Source: Stramonita haemastoma
Taxonomy: Eukaryota; Mollusca; Gastropoda; Neogastropoda; Muricidae
Direction of reading: 5' to 3'
DNA length: 57,500 nucleotides
Assembly (NCBI GenBank): GCA_030674155.1
Contig: CM060328.1
Coordinates: 43,451,771-43,509,270 of the forward strand
The notes under the pieces were generated by a model. The model saw only the letters and a program-made list of their open reading frames with translations. It ran no database searches and was not told the DNA's origin. Positions 37,192 through 38,774 of the stretch are shown one piece after another (position 1 is the first letter of the stretch; each line of letters opens with the position of its first letter). Both the position numbers and the translations under genes were made by a program.

Positions 37192-38774
37192 CAAACAAAA
37201 CAGCTTACCCCAAACCTACATTTTTAAATCACCATTGAGCACATACACTGTGAGTATGATTTTCCCTCAAACTCAGCAAACAGTATGATATGCTACATTG
37301 CCCAACTAGCTTTTAAGGTTTTGCCAATAAAAAACAACAGACAAACATGTTAAAACACATCAGTCTTAACAATTCAGAAAACCCACAGCACTGTGCACTT
37401 ACACGTTAATAGTCCATGAGAACTGGGGTAATATATTCATCATTTCAAACACATGAGAACTGGGGTAACATATTCATCATTACAATGAATATAAAACCCT
37501 CATTATCTCAGATATATAAATAAAAAGATATACCCAACATGACTTTACACATGGACTGGGAAAGTTTTCCTGATGACCCCCTGACATTATTCTGGGGAAA
37601 AGGTCATGCAAGGGGTATGTATATATCAGAGCAAGCACCTTTCTGTCACTGTGCCAGGTGTGGTGCTGTTCCCTACTGTATGCTTTTAGCCAAAACAGTT
37701 CTCTGCAACTGTATTTAGGTTACTATGACCATGGCTGTACACTTCATACTTTACTGACAACAATTATTTGGTCAGTTAATGTATTTTTCAGTTAACTAGT
37801 ATAACTATTTGGGCTACATATTTTTGTTCTATGTTCTGAGCACATTATTAACAATACTTAAAGACTTTCTGAGGAGAACAAACGACAACTCTACCAGGGG
37901 AAAGATCACTCTAAATAGATACCTTATTAATAGAGACTCGAACCCATGTCTTTAATTAACATCAGATATGATCTATGGGTATAATCAAATCAACATCCAC
38001 GTATCAAATTCCTAACAAGTCTGCACCGATAACATCTGACTTTATTTCCCTCCCTAGGTCTGAAATGATAGAACCAGGGGAGACACCATATTGACATAAA
38101 ACACCCTGACAATGAATGCCACACAGGCTCCTAGTTTTATGTCTGTTATTATTCTTTTGGTCAGTGACTGTAACCTGACTCAAAACACAACTGGCACATT
38201 GCTTATCCAACTGAAGCCCATATATAAACAATTAAAACTCATCATGAGTCATCCCATAGTGGCACCAGGCATGGTTTCTCACATGGACAGATCAAAGTAA
38301 GTCTGCTCTGAAAACTTACTGTCATCAGGGTCACTCATAAGACTTGAGCTGCAGAAACACTTTACAGGAACCTTTCTCATCCTGTTCTACTAAACATCTC
38401 TTTGATAACACTGACTCACCAGAAAAACCAAAGTATTGCTCAAAGCAAGTTTTCTTTTAATGAGCTCTTAACCTAGGTCTCAATTTCGAAGCGCTTTCCC
38501 CATAAAAATATACCATCAAAAACTAAGAAACAAAAAAAAAGACTTTGAAAATCTTAGAGATGAATACAAGATCATCACAGTTGGACTAAAGATGTGGAGT
38601 TAGTGAACTGACCTTTTCTCCCGCACTGCGGTTGATGACAGCAATTTCTGTGATGGGATCCTGCCGGTAGCCAGGTTTGATGGCGGCTTCATTGGAGATT
38701 TCTTCTAGTGGTTCTGCCCCTTCTCCAGTCCAGCCACCACAAAGTAGTCTGCTACTCGCAGCTCCTCCATTCTC
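1..38774 (-). CDS. DENND4: DENND4/Crag-type Rab GEF gene, 30 coding exons recognised, 3' end off the window
   Basis: DENND4 proteins exchange GDP for GTP on Rab GTPases (Rab10 for vertebrate DENND4A-C; Rab10 and Rab11 for Drosophila Crag) and act in polarised secretion and membrane traffic; this is family knowledge. The joined exons give about 1,840 residues. Order: [11 protein letters not shown] at residues 5-15, MABP domain (about 40-200), uDENN (about 205-365), cDENN (about 384-505), dDENN (about 550-647), PPR-like segment (about 735-841), long Ser/Pro-rich linker (about 842-1600), then a CxxCxxC...CPFC motif. Vertebrate paralogues are about 1,860-1,910 residues, so some 200 C-terminal residues probably lie beyond base 1. 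Every junction uses GT-AG. At least ten one-base losses in C/G runs break the literal frame. Paralogue assignment (A, B or C) is not meaningful for an invertebrate single-copy gene. Confidence 0.93.
66..1306. repeat. Minisatellite, about 38-bp unit, some 31 copies
   Basis: Tandem units built from CACACATCACCATCTATCTC followed by TGTGCCATCACCACACCA, with length variation in the CA part. The array ends a few bases before the acceptor of exon 30, so it forms the 3' end of the last intron in the window. It produces long His/Ser/Thr/Ile reading frames that are not genes. Confidence 0.95.
1307..1669 (+). mobile_element. tRNA-derived SINE, nearly full length
   Basis: Head GGGATAGCCTAGTGGTCAGA carries an A box (TAGCCTAGTGG); the B box is degraded. 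The body has the shared GGAGTTAACATCAGTG and CTGCATACACAC blocks and the tail is A/T-rich (AATAAATAATAAAAATT). The 38-bp array resumes after it at 1672-1716, so the element sits inside the minisatellite. Confidence 0.85.
1672..1716. repeat. Remainder of the 38-bp minisatellite after the SINE
   Basis: TCTCTCTGTCATTACACCAC ACACC...CATCACCATA is a unit of the 66-1306 array, now separated from it by the SINE. Confidence 0.75.
1984..2220. repeat. (GA)n / GAGACA purine array
   Basis: About 235 bases of near-pure GA with interspersed GAGACAGA units and a G9 run. It lies in the intron between exons 29 and 30. Confidence 0.97.
2352..2512. repeat. Minisatellite, about 31-bp unit, five copies
   Basis: Units of GTCAGCGACACCCCACACAA followed by AGAGAAAGAA, varying in the C run. 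The array begins about 19 bases after the exon 29 donor in the transcribed direction. Confidence 0.9.
2531..2813 (-). CDS. DENND4: DENND4 coding exon 29 (C-terminal region, one-base loss)
   Basis: Reads [57 protein letters not shown], then in a shifted frame [19 protein letters not shown]; one base appears lost near 2590-2593. The acceptor is one of a tandem cag pair (exon from 2813 or 2810). The donor ACAAG|GTTCGG is weak, but phase 2 matches exon 30 exactly. SPDPV resembles the vertebrate LPSPDPV. Confidence 0.75.
2814..4419. other. Intron 28, right-hand third: nothing recognised
   Basis: A/T-rich intronic sequence with only short frames and an A13 run near 3891-3903. No exon of the DENND4 family, repeat family or RNA gene seen. 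Confidence 0.6.
4420..4760 (-). mobile_element. tRNA-derived SINE, second type, minus strand
   Basis: Read on the minus strand the head is GGAGTGGAAATAACCTTGTG GTTAAAGCACC (A box TAACCTTGTGG), then a B box in CAAGTTCAAGTCTCC. The left limit of the body is uncertain. It differs from the main SINE family in its body. Confidence 0.6.
5202..5720. repeat. Compound minisatellite with 39-bp and 24-bp units
   Basis: Three to four 39-bp units (5202-5345) run into about a dozen 24-bp units (TTGCCATCTGTCACTTTCAA AGTG) with 22-bp variants to about 5640, then decayed copies. The 39-bp unit is the 24-bp unit with a 15-bp insert (TGATTCTGTGTTTTC). Because both lengths are multiples of three, several frames stay open, but nothing indicates a gene. 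Confidence 0.93.
5730..6745. other. Intron 28, middle: no feature recognised
   Basis: A/T-rich, with A-rich runs at 5855-5920. No family exon, SINE head or long frame. Confidence 0.6.
6750..6976. repeat. 24-bp minisatellite of small hairpin units, about ten copies
   Basis: Unit AAAAGTATTATGCCATGAGA TGGC. Each copy holds the inverted repeat GCCAT-gag-ATGGC, so the array can form a series of short stems. Variant units keep the arms in most copies. It sits in the intron between exons 28 and 29. Confidence 0.93.
6980..7675. other. Intron 28, left of the (CA)n tract: no feature recognised
   Basis: A/T-rich sequence with short frames only. Confidence 0.55.
7676..7838. repeat. (CA)n microsatellite near the exon 28 donor
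   Basis: About 160 bases of CA with occasional interruptions. In the transcript it is a TG tract beginning about 30 bases after the exon 28 donor. Confidence 0.97.
7869..8055 (-). CDS. DENND4: DENND4 coding exon 28 (Ser/Pro-rich C-terminal linker)
   Basis: Reads [19 protein letters not shown], then [19 protein letters not shown], continuing VYVK from exon 27. Acceptor gacttttag|GATTGG, donor ACCAAG|GTATGC. The literal frame exits in phase 1, but exon 29 enters in phase 0. If two neighbouring C4 runs (near 7912-7928 on +) each lack one base, the end reads [16 protein letters not shown] in phase 0. An intervening unrecognised exon is the alternative. Confidence 0.7.
8056..9461. other. Intron between exons 27 and 28
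   Basis: Holds an A18 run (8155-8174) and a purine-rich GA/AAG stretch (8930-9085). No SINE head, conserved exon or RNA gene seen. Confidence 0.6.
9462..9513 (-). CDS. DENND4: DENND4 coding exon 27 (CPFC half of the Cys motif)
   Basis: Encodes [17 protein letters not shown], following directly on NLNTT from exon 26 as in vertebrate DENND4 (NLNT-CPFC...F-PFL-I-I). With CSRCSRC upstream it gives a zinc-ribbon-like cysteine set; zinc binding is inferred. Acceptor atgttgcag|ATGCCC, donor CAAG|GTAAGT, exit phase 0. Confidence 0.93.
9514..10515. other. Intron between exons 26 and 27, left part
   Basis: A/T-rich. Near 10330-10500 a weak block containing GCACTGCCAA recurs (10346 and 10450), suggesting an old short duplication. 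No coding signal. Confidence 0.5.
10516..11118. repeat. 25-bp minisatellite, about 24 copies, close to the exon 26 donor
   Basis: Units of ACACAAACAAGTACAGACTC CCCA with 23- to 27-base variants. In the transcribed direction the array starts about 30 bases past the exon 26 donor. Long Thr/Asn/Gln or Cys/Val/Leu frames across it are repeat artefacts. Confidence 0.95.
11148..11365 (-). CDS. DENND4: DENND4 coding exon 26 (CxxCxxC half of the Cys motif; acceptor ambiguous)
   Basis: The clear part encodes [40 protein letters not shown] and [16 protein letters not shown], matching the conserved [14 protein letters not shown] of DENND4. Two acceptors are possible. AG at 11367-11366 (exon from 11365) reads [12 protein letters not shown] but then needs one base removed. 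AG at 11363-11362 (exon from 11361) needs no correction. The donor ACCAC|GTGAGT gives phase 2, which fits exon 27. Confidence 0.88.
11395..11747 (-). mobile_element. tRNA-derived SINE, full length, minus strand
   Basis: Read on the minus strand: head GGGGACGGATAGCCTAGTGG TCAG with the A box, B box in GGGTTCGAGTCCGG, body with GAGTTAACATCAGTGCTGAC and the CGCACACGTTAAATCCTGTT block, and a tail ending in AATAAATCAAATCAAATC. It has a perfect pol III B box and looks young. Confidence 0.92.
11748..12043. repeat. (GA)n and (TG)n arrays in the intron between exons 25 and 26
   Basis: GA tract at about 11750-11836 directly beside the SINE head, then a TG tract at 11926-12043 with GCTTGTGCGTGAG units at its end. 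Confidence 0.95.
12044..12730. other. Intron between exons 25 and 26, remainder
   Basis: A/T-rich with a short TG tract (12524-12548). No feature beyond the exon 25 donor at its right end. Confidence 0.55.
12731..14187 (-). CDS. DENND4: DENND4 coding exon 25 (1.46 kb disordered linker, four one-base losses)
   Basis: The first 290 codons are open: [36 protein letters not shown], then Ser/Glu/Pro-rich sequence. After 13390 the sense continues in successive frames: [15 protein letters not shown] and [52 protein letters not shown]; and [20 protein letters not shown] to [13 protein letters not shown]. Each step is repaired by one extra base in a C run, near 13376-13386, 13249-13255, 13201-13203 and 13046-13047. 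Length plus four equals the phase needed (1 in, 1 out). Acceptor gttgttgcag|TAGGGA, donor GTCTGG|GTGAGT. Probably disordered and phosphorylatable. Confidence 0.87.
14188..14683. other. Intron between exons 24 and 25, left part
   Basis: Ordinary A/T-rich sequence containing the exon 25 acceptor region (GTTGTTGTTGCAG on the minus strand). Nothing else recognised. Confidence 0.5.
14684..14898. repeat. (CA)n microsatellite beside exon 24
   Basis: About 215 bases of CA with ACAAC-type interruptions. It begins roughly 20 bases beyond the exon 24 donor in the transcribed direction. Confidence 0.97.
14917..15024 (-). CDS. DENND4: DENND4 coding exon 24 (linker)
   Basis: Encodes [35 protein letters not shown], resembling the SIVRHSSSSLSD region after the PPR segment in vertebrate DENND4. 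Acceptor gtttgtaacag|ATCTGG, donor TTAT|GTGAGT, exit phase 1. A (CA)n array lies about 20 bases beyond the donor. Confidence 0.85.
15025..15679. other. Intron between exons 23 and 24
   Basis: No repeat family or coding signal recognised. Confidence 0.5.
15680..15918 (-). CDS. DENND4: DENND4 coding exon 23 (linker, one-base loss)
   Basis: Reads [17 protein letters not shown], then in a shifted frame [16 protein letters not shown] and [20 protein letters not shown]. The frames join if the GCC of the coding strand at 15866-15867 (+) has lost one C. The donor is taken as CAGGTGG|GTAAAG, which gives phase 1 and fits exon 24; the GT four bases earlier would not fit. Acceptor gtgtctgcag|GGGGAG. Confidence 0.85.
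15919..16839. other. Intron between exons 22 and 23, left half
   Basis: A/T-rich. A moderately GC-balanced block at 16470-16740 has an open frame of 167 codons on the plus strand with no recognisable domain; taken as non-coding and possibly an old repeat body. Confidence 0.45.
16840..16970 (-). mobile_element. tRNA-derived SINE head and 5' body, minus strand
   Basis: Minus-strand head GGGGAATATAGCCTTGTGGT AGAGC (A box TAGCCTTGTGG), a degraded B box, then TTGAGGGGAATTTCCTCTGG AGTTAAC shared with the main SINE body. Confidence 0.65.
16971..17472. other. Intron between exons 22 and 23, right end
   Basis: A-rich sequence with no recognised element. The exon 22 donor lies at its right edge. Confidence 0.5.
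17473..17869 (-). CDS. DENND4: DENND4 coding exon 22 (end of PPR region and start of linker)
   Basis: Opens with [10 protein letters not shown]...[20 protein letters not shown], matching VVLESPWPSS...WTKVRNVVRGLAQFRQPL. It continues into a Ser/Asp-rich and Gly-rich linker with a [10 protein letters not shown] run. Acceptor tgtctttcag|GTCATG, donor AGTACAG|GTTTTT, exit phase 1. Unbroken over 132 codons. Confidence 0.94.
17870..19015. other. Intron between exons 21 and 22, with a SINE tail module at 17993-18061
   Basis: Contains AATGGTGAAATTTTGTGTAT GTGACC and CACCCACCATTAAGGTAGC, the tail module also found at 21757, 29060, 35705, 36585 and 50215. A 33-base block GGGCAAAGCATATAAATTGCACAG recurs at 18307 and 18348. 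The rest is A/T-rich and unremarkable. Confidence 0.6.
19016..19144 (-). CDS. DENND4: DENND4 coding exon 21 (PPR motif)
   Basis: Encodes [20 protein letters not shown], then [21 protein letters not shown]. The pattern (YRVLMQL, G-P-LAV-V---M---GI-PNAITYG) is a pentatricopeptide-like helical pair, as in human DENND4A. Acceptor tgttgcag|GTGTGT, donor AACAGG|GTACTG, exit phase 0. Confidence 0.95.
19145..19557. other. Intron between exons 20 and 21
   Basis: About 410 bases, T-rich on the plus strand, no recognised element. Confidence 0.5.
19558..19708 (-). CDS. DENND4: DENND4 coding exon 20 (PPR-like region)
   Basis: Encodes [20 protein letters not shown] and [22 protein letters not shown], matching [18 protein letters not shown]...LIKMRKTDVDPLDE. 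Acceptor ggctgtgtgcag|GTGTTT, donor GACCAG|GTGAGA, exit phase 0. Confidence 0.96.
19709..20246. other. Intron between exons 19 and 20
   Basis: About 540 bases of A/T-rich sequence with nothing recognised. Confidence 0.5.
20247..20287 (-). CDS. DENND4: DENND4 coding exon 19 (micro-exon)
   Basis: A 41-base exon encoding [13 protein letters not shown], aligning with LAKRCYTNPPQWAK. Acceptor tatgttccag|TTGGCA, donor GCAAA|GTGAGT. Entry phase 0 and exit phase 2 fit exons 18 and 20 exactly, which is the main support for so short an exon. Confidence 0.85.
20288..21250. other. Intron between exons 18 and 19
   Basis: About 960 bases, A/T-rich, no repeat head or family exon seen. Confidence 0.5.
21251..21392 (-). 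CDS. DENND4: DENND4 coding exon 18 (linker before the PPR-like region)
   Basis: Encodes [18 protein letters not shown], then [16 protein letters not shown], matching YFPRLDLKLF...SPPLMAKRTKQEIKTAHK. A (TG)n tract of about 65 bases runs to within 4 bases of the acceptor cag. Donor AAAAG|GTGGGG, exit phase 0. Confidence 0.93.
21396..21464. repeat. (CA)n microsatellite forming the exon 18 acceptor region
   Basis: Pure CA on the plus strand, TG in the transcript, ending four bases before the acceptor AG. Confidence 0.98.
21757..21860. mobile_element. Solo SINE tail module
   Basis: GAGGTTCACCAATGGTGAGATT, TATGTGACCATTTTAAACCC and ACCATTACGACA correspond to the tail module attached to SINEs at 29060, 35705 and 50215, here without a head. 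Confidence 0.6.
22166..23231. mobile_element. piggyBac-type non-autonomous element (MITE), 1,058 bp, with TTAA target duplication
   Basis: TTAA occurs on both sides (22166-22169 and 23228-23231). The inner ends are inverted repeats: CCCTTTGCTGGGCACAGC at the left and, reversed, CCCTTTGCTTGGCACAAC at the right, the CCCTTTG start seen in many piggyBac-class elements. Near the right end GGGCGCTTTGGGGCGTT is repeated twice. Two internal copies of a GCAATAACTYTAGAATG...GATTTTGATKAAATAAAAAC block lie at 22265 and 22438. No transposase frame is present, so it would need a transposase in trans. The right third is richer in GC and CpG than the surrounding intron. Confidence 0.87.
23541..23603 (-). CDS. 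DENND4: DENND4 coding exon 17 (linker)
   Basis: Encodes [20 protein letters not shown], matching the conserved [11 protein letters not shown]. Acceptor tatattttcag|TGAAAG, donor CTACAG|GTAAGG, exit phase 2. Confidence 0.93.
23719..23984. repeat. Two (TC)n microsatellites
   Basis: TC tracts at 23719-23781 and 23929-23984 separated by about 150 bases, in the intron between exons 16 and 17. Confidence 0.97.
24212..24267 (-). CDS. DENND4: DENND4 coding exon 16 (acidic linker)
   Basis: Encodes [18 protein letters not shown], matching the acidic DSAEDTRLIELDDSQ linker after dDENN. Acceptor gtttgcag|ATTGAC, donor GCCAG|GTAAGA, exit phase 2. Confidence 0.9.
24268..24868. other. Intron between exons 15 and 16
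   Basis: A block ATTGAGAAATAATnATTnAATTCCTCATTAACnCGATGAACA occurs twice in tandem (about 24344-24384 and 24388-24427). Otherwise plain A/T-rich intron. Confidence 0.6.
24869..25014 (-). CDS. DENND4: DENND4 coding exon 15 (dDENN)
   Basis: Encodes [40 protein letters not shown] and FFDECTEN, the hallmark end of the dDENN module (FLKSRDRAYAKFYT...IFIRFIEECSFVSDKD). Acceptor gatttgttcag|GCTTCC, donor GAAC|GTAGGT, exit phase 0. Confidence 0.97.
25015..25602. other. Intron between exons 14 and 15, with a C22 tract
   Basis: An uninterrupted run of 22 C lies at 25140-25161. The rest is A/T-rich with no recognised element. Confidence 0.7.
25603..25744 (-). CDS. DENND4: DENND4 coding exon 14 (dDENN)
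   Basis: Encodes [36 protein letters not shown] and LFDMQ, matching the downstream DENN module ([23 protein letters not shown]...SLFDRQ). Acceptor ttgtcaacag|ATGCAG, donor GCAAG|GTACGA, exit phase 1. Confidence 0.96.
25745..26189. other. Intron between exons 13 and 14, right part
   Basis: A/T-rich, with short ACAACA runs near 25825-25850. No other feature. Confidence 0.5.
26190..26383. repeat. Compound (CA)n-(ACAAC)n-(CA)n microsatellite
   Basis: CA tracts flank about 115 bases of ACAAC pentamers (26226-26338). It starts some 30 bases beyond the exon 13 donor in the transcribed direction. Confidence 0.97.
26412..26549 (-). CDS. DENND4: DENND4 coding exon 13 (cDENN-dDENN linker)
   Basis: Encodes [17 protein letters not shown], then [22 protein letters not shown], matching LLSTLKKLYPQL...IDMTPIEADFSWQKK. 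The acceptor (gtcaaacag|AAGGCC) has a poor pyrimidine tract, because a SINE starts about 27 bases upstream of it. Donor AAACAG|GTAGAT, exit phase 0. Confidence 0.92.
26576..26890 (+). mobile_element. tRNA-derived SINE immediately upstream of the exon 13 acceptor
   Basis: Head GGGGGATAGCCTAGTGGTCA with the A box, then a shortened anticodon region and CCGAGTTCAACTCCCGG as the B box, the shared CTCCTGGAGTTAGCATCAGT body and an A-rich tail. It lies antisense to the gene, with its head about 27 bases from exon 13. Confidence 0.88.
26891..27632. other. Intron between exons 12 and 13, remainder, with a degraded SINE at 27107-27235
   Basis: On the minus strand 27235-27107 reads GGTGGAATAGCTCTGTCAT, a degraded B box, and AAAAGGGGATTTTTCCCCCC AGGTTAA, the main SINE head and body in decayed form. 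No other element recognised. Confidence 0.5.
27633..27675 (-). CDS. DENND4: DENND4 coding exon 12 (cDENN-dDENN linker)
   Basis: A 43-base exon encoding [14 protein letters not shown], the counterpart of SDEKKNMNWKQLPKK. Acceptor tctacttgcag|GCCTGA, donor CCAAAG|GTAAGT. Phases 2 in and 0 out agree with both neighbours. Confidence 0.9.
28077..28185. repeat. (CA)n microsatellite
   Basis: About 110 bases of CA in the intron between exons 11 and 12, beginning about 43 bases beyond the exon 11 donor. Confidence 0.97.
28228..28309 (-). CDS. DENND4: DENND4 coding exon 11 (cDENN)
   Basis: Encodes [20 protein letters not shown] followed by DTNRIW, matching [23 protein letters not shown]. Acceptor gttttgggcag|GCATTG, donor GGCT|GTAAGT, exit phase 2. 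Confidence 0.96.
28310..28838. other. Intron between exons 10 and 11
   Basis: Contains two related blocks near 28336-28392 and 28406-28463 (TTnACAGTnACACnTnnA, ATCTTnCAAAAAA-GGGAnACA), a decayed 70-base tandem duplication. Nothing else recognised. Confidence 0.5.
28839..28932 (-). CDS. DENND4: DENND4 coding exon 10 (cDENN core)
   Basis: Encodes [20 protein letters not shown] and [11 protein letters not shown], the most conserved DENN motif ([17 protein letters not shown]...APLPFIVG). Acceptor gcgtgttgcag|ATGATT, donor GTGG|GTAAGT, exit phase 1. Confidence 0.97.
28981..29060. repeat. (TG)n tract with a G13 run
   Basis: TG on the plus strand, ending in a run of about 13 G (29048-29060), directly before a SINE tail module. 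Confidence 0.95.
29061..29478 (-). mobile_element. tRNA-derived SINE with the alternative tail, minus strand
   Basis: Minus strand: head GGTGGGATAGCCTAATGGTC AGAG, degraded B box, body GGAGTTAACATCAGTACTGA C. Instead of the AATAAAT tail it ends in the module containing TTGGTGAACCTTAGAGCTCT AGCTGAGGAAC (29061-29170). Confidence 0.85.
29479..29929. other. Intron between exons 9 and 10, middle
   Basis: No recognised element or coding signal. Confidence 0.5.
29930..30247 (+). mobile_element. tRNA-derived SINE, another family, with poly(A) tail
   Basis: Head GGTAGGTAGCTCAGTGGTTA carries an A box (TAGCTCAGTGG) and the B box is in GCACGAGTTCAAGTCTC. It shares the CCCTAGAGTTAACACTAG word with the main SINE and ends in an A26 tail (30222-30247), unlike the others. 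Confidence 0.8.
30322..30466 (-). CDS. DENND4: DENND4 coding exon 9 (cDENN)
   Basis: Encodes [20 protein letters not shown] then [15 protein letters not shown] and [11 protein letters not shown], a close match to the central DENN domain ([36 protein letters not shown]). Acceptor catcacatcacag|TGGGGC, donor TCA|GTGAGT, exit phase 0. The first 27 or so bases of this exon and its acceptor recur four times in the preceding intron (30675-31113). Confidence 0.96.
30467..31113. repeat. Tandem array of exon 9 start fragments and (CA)n tracts
   Basis: Between exons 8 and 9, CA tracts alternate with four copies of the exon 9 start and its acceptor: 30675-30702, 30765-30800, 30909-30942 and 31081-31113. 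Each matches GCAGTGTGATGAAGGAGGCC CCACTG, against exon 9 GCAGTGTGATGAACGACGCC CCACTG. All keep AG before TGGG on the transcribed strand. Three share an extra GAACAGGAGC. Two are one C shorter. Confidence 0.9.
31243..31298 (-). CDS. DENND4: DENND4 coding exon 8 (uDENN-cDENN linker)
   Basis: Small exon encoding [18 protein letters not shown], continuing ILVQ into the family pattern LSVHDALILSQP...PLP. Acceptor gctgtgttgcag|CTGGCC, donor CAAAG|GTTAGT, exit phase 2. Recognised by phase, splice sites and moderate similarity. Confidence 0.85.
31380..31592 (-). mobile_element. tRNA-derived SINE, 3' part only, minus strand
   Basis: TTTATGTTATTCTTTCATAT CGAGGATTATGG starts the tail side; the CACAATGGCCTACTCTTACG and AGTCTGATCCGAAAGACTTT blocks follow. 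The head is missing. Confidence 0.85.
31593..32366. other. Intron between exons 7 and 8, middle
   Basis: No recognised element. A/T-rich with short frames. Confidence 0.5.
32367..32713 (+). mobile_element. tRNA-derived SINE, full length, best-preserved copy
   Basis: Head GGCGGATAGCCTAGTGGTCA, perfect B box GGTTCGAGTCC (about 32416), the GGAGTTAACATCAGTGCTGA C body, a CGTAAGAGTAGGCCATCGTG block and an (AAAT)n tail. A and B boxes are about 46 bases apart, suitable for pol III transcription. Confidence 0.95.
32911..33221 (-). CDS. DENND4: DENND4 coding exon 7 (uDENN, one-base loss near its end)
   Basis: Encodes [32 protein letters not shown] and [20 protein letters not shown], the core of the upstream DENN module. 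The last residues should read [11 protein letters not shown], but the CCC run at 32934-32936 (+) appears one base short. With that base the exon is 104 codons, phase 0 to phase 0, ending GTGCAG|GTAGGG. Acceptor ttttgtcag|GTCTAC. Confidence 0.94.
33222..33611. other. Intron between exons 6 and 7
   Basis: About 390 bases with a T14 run (33452-33468). Nothing recognised. Confidence 0.5.
33612..33780 (-). CDS. DENND4: DENND4 coding exon 6 (start of uDENN, one-base loss)
   Basis: Reads [15 protein letters not shown], then in the shifted frame [19 protein letters not shown] and [18 protein letters not shown]. Both halves match the linker and uDENN start of DENND4 (RYPEEDY-SFPL...[13 protein letters not shown]). 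The break is at a C4 run (33737-33740 on +); one more C restores the frame and the phase-0 exit at GAAAAG|GTAGGG. Acceptor gttttccag|CC. Confidence 0.9.
33781..34165. other. Intron between exons 5 and 6
   Basis: About 385 bases of A/T-rich sequence; no element seen. Confidence 0.5.
34166..34235 (-). CDS. DENND4: DENND4 coding exon 5 (end of MABP domain)
   Basis: Encodes [23 protein letters not shown] in phase 0, matching the GSNVFLCYKKS...IAYK segment that closes the MABP domain. Acceptor cctgtttcag|GTGGGA, donor CCAA|GTAAGT, exit phase 1. Confidence 0.93.
34236..35368. other. Intron between exons 4 and 5
   Basis: About 1.1 kb. A less A/T-rich block (34395-34810) has a 135-codon plus-strand frame with no known domain. 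A short degenerate CA tract lies at 35275-35352. No repeat head recognised. Confidence 0.5.
35369..35424 (-). CDS. DENND4: DENND4 coding exon 4 (MABP domain, one-base loss)
   Basis: A 56-base exon flanked by good sites (gtttccag|GGTGAG and GGAATG|GTAAGA). Neighbouring exons leave and enter in phase 0, so 57 bases are expected. If the C5 run (35411-35415 on +) is one base short, the exon reads [19 protein letters not shown], matching the family pattern SKGE-PP-TF-KV-KNLN-GM. Without the correction it reads off-frame. Confidence 0.85.
35705..36075 (-). mobile_element. tRNA-derived SINE with the alternative tail, decayed, minus strand
   Basis: Left end GTTCCTCAGCTACAGCTCTG AGGTTCAC is the alternative tail module. 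The body (TTTAATGTGTGCGCAAGATG, AGTCTCATCTATAGGACCTT) and a worn head follow. Confidence 0.8.
36102..36176. repeat. (CA)n microsatellite
   Basis: About 75 bases of CA between exons 3 and 4. Confidence 0.98.
36314..36503 (-). CDS. DENND4: DENND4 coding exon 3 (MABP domain)
   Basis: Completes Gly from exon 2 and continues [20 protein letters not shown], then [18 protein letters not shown], a near-invariant DENND4 segment. Acceptor ctctgacag|GATTC, donor AATAAG|GTAAAC, exit phase 0. The exon is 63 full codons and unbroken. Confidence 0.96.
36556..36700. repeat. G19 and C20 homopolymers flanking a SINE tail module
   Basis: G19 at 36556-36574 and C20 at 36636-36655 on the same strand, about 60 bases apart, with AACTCGGCTAGAGCTCCAAT GGTGAGATTT of the tail module between them and CACACCATTAAGGTAACTGC after. 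Between exons 2 and 3. Confidence 0.93.
36858..36994 (-). CDS. DENND4: DENND4 coding exon 2 (MABP domain)
   Basis: Encodes [34 protein letters not shown] and [10 protein letters not shown], a strong match to the DENND4 MABP domain (family consensus [18 protein letters not shown]). The acceptor is an uninterrupted (TG)n tract ending in cag; the donor is ATTGG|GTGAGG. Enters in phase 0, leaves in phase 2. No frame problem. Confidence 0.95.
37003..37189. repeat. (CA)n array with CATGCACACCC units, abutting the exon 2 acceptor
   Basis: Three CACCCATGCAcaC-type interruptions (37027-37112) inside about 185 bases of CA. The CA tract reaches the acceptor cag at 36995-36997 without a separate pyrimidine tract. 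Confidence 0.96.
37190..38612. other. Intron between exons 1 and 2, with a SINE remnant at 37862-37975
   Basis: On the minus strand 37862-37975 contains GACATGGGTTCGAGTCTCT (a B box) and a decayed body. A GAGAACTGGGGTAAyATATT CATCATT block is repeated at 37420 and 37457. The rest shows nothing. Confidence 0.5.
38613..38774 (-). CDS. DENND4: DENND4 coding exon 1 (start codon at 38770)
   Basis: The start is ATG at 38770-38768, giving [15 protein letters not shown], the family N-terminal signature. Four untranslated bases follow an acceptor (tgctgttgtgcag), so at least one non-coding exon lies upstream. A second frame then encodes [14 protein letters not shown] and [15 protein letters not shown], which matches the next conserved block. 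The two frames join if the GGGG run of the coding strand (38717-38720) has lost one G. The donor is AAG|GTCAGT, phase 0. This is the start of the MABP domain. Confidence 0.92.

Noticed and set aside
2590..38720. DENND4 as a pseudogene because of its frameshifts
   Set aside because: Introns, splice sites, phases and conserved residues are intact, and the breaks are nearly all one-base losses in C/G runs, which fits consensus error better than neutral decay.
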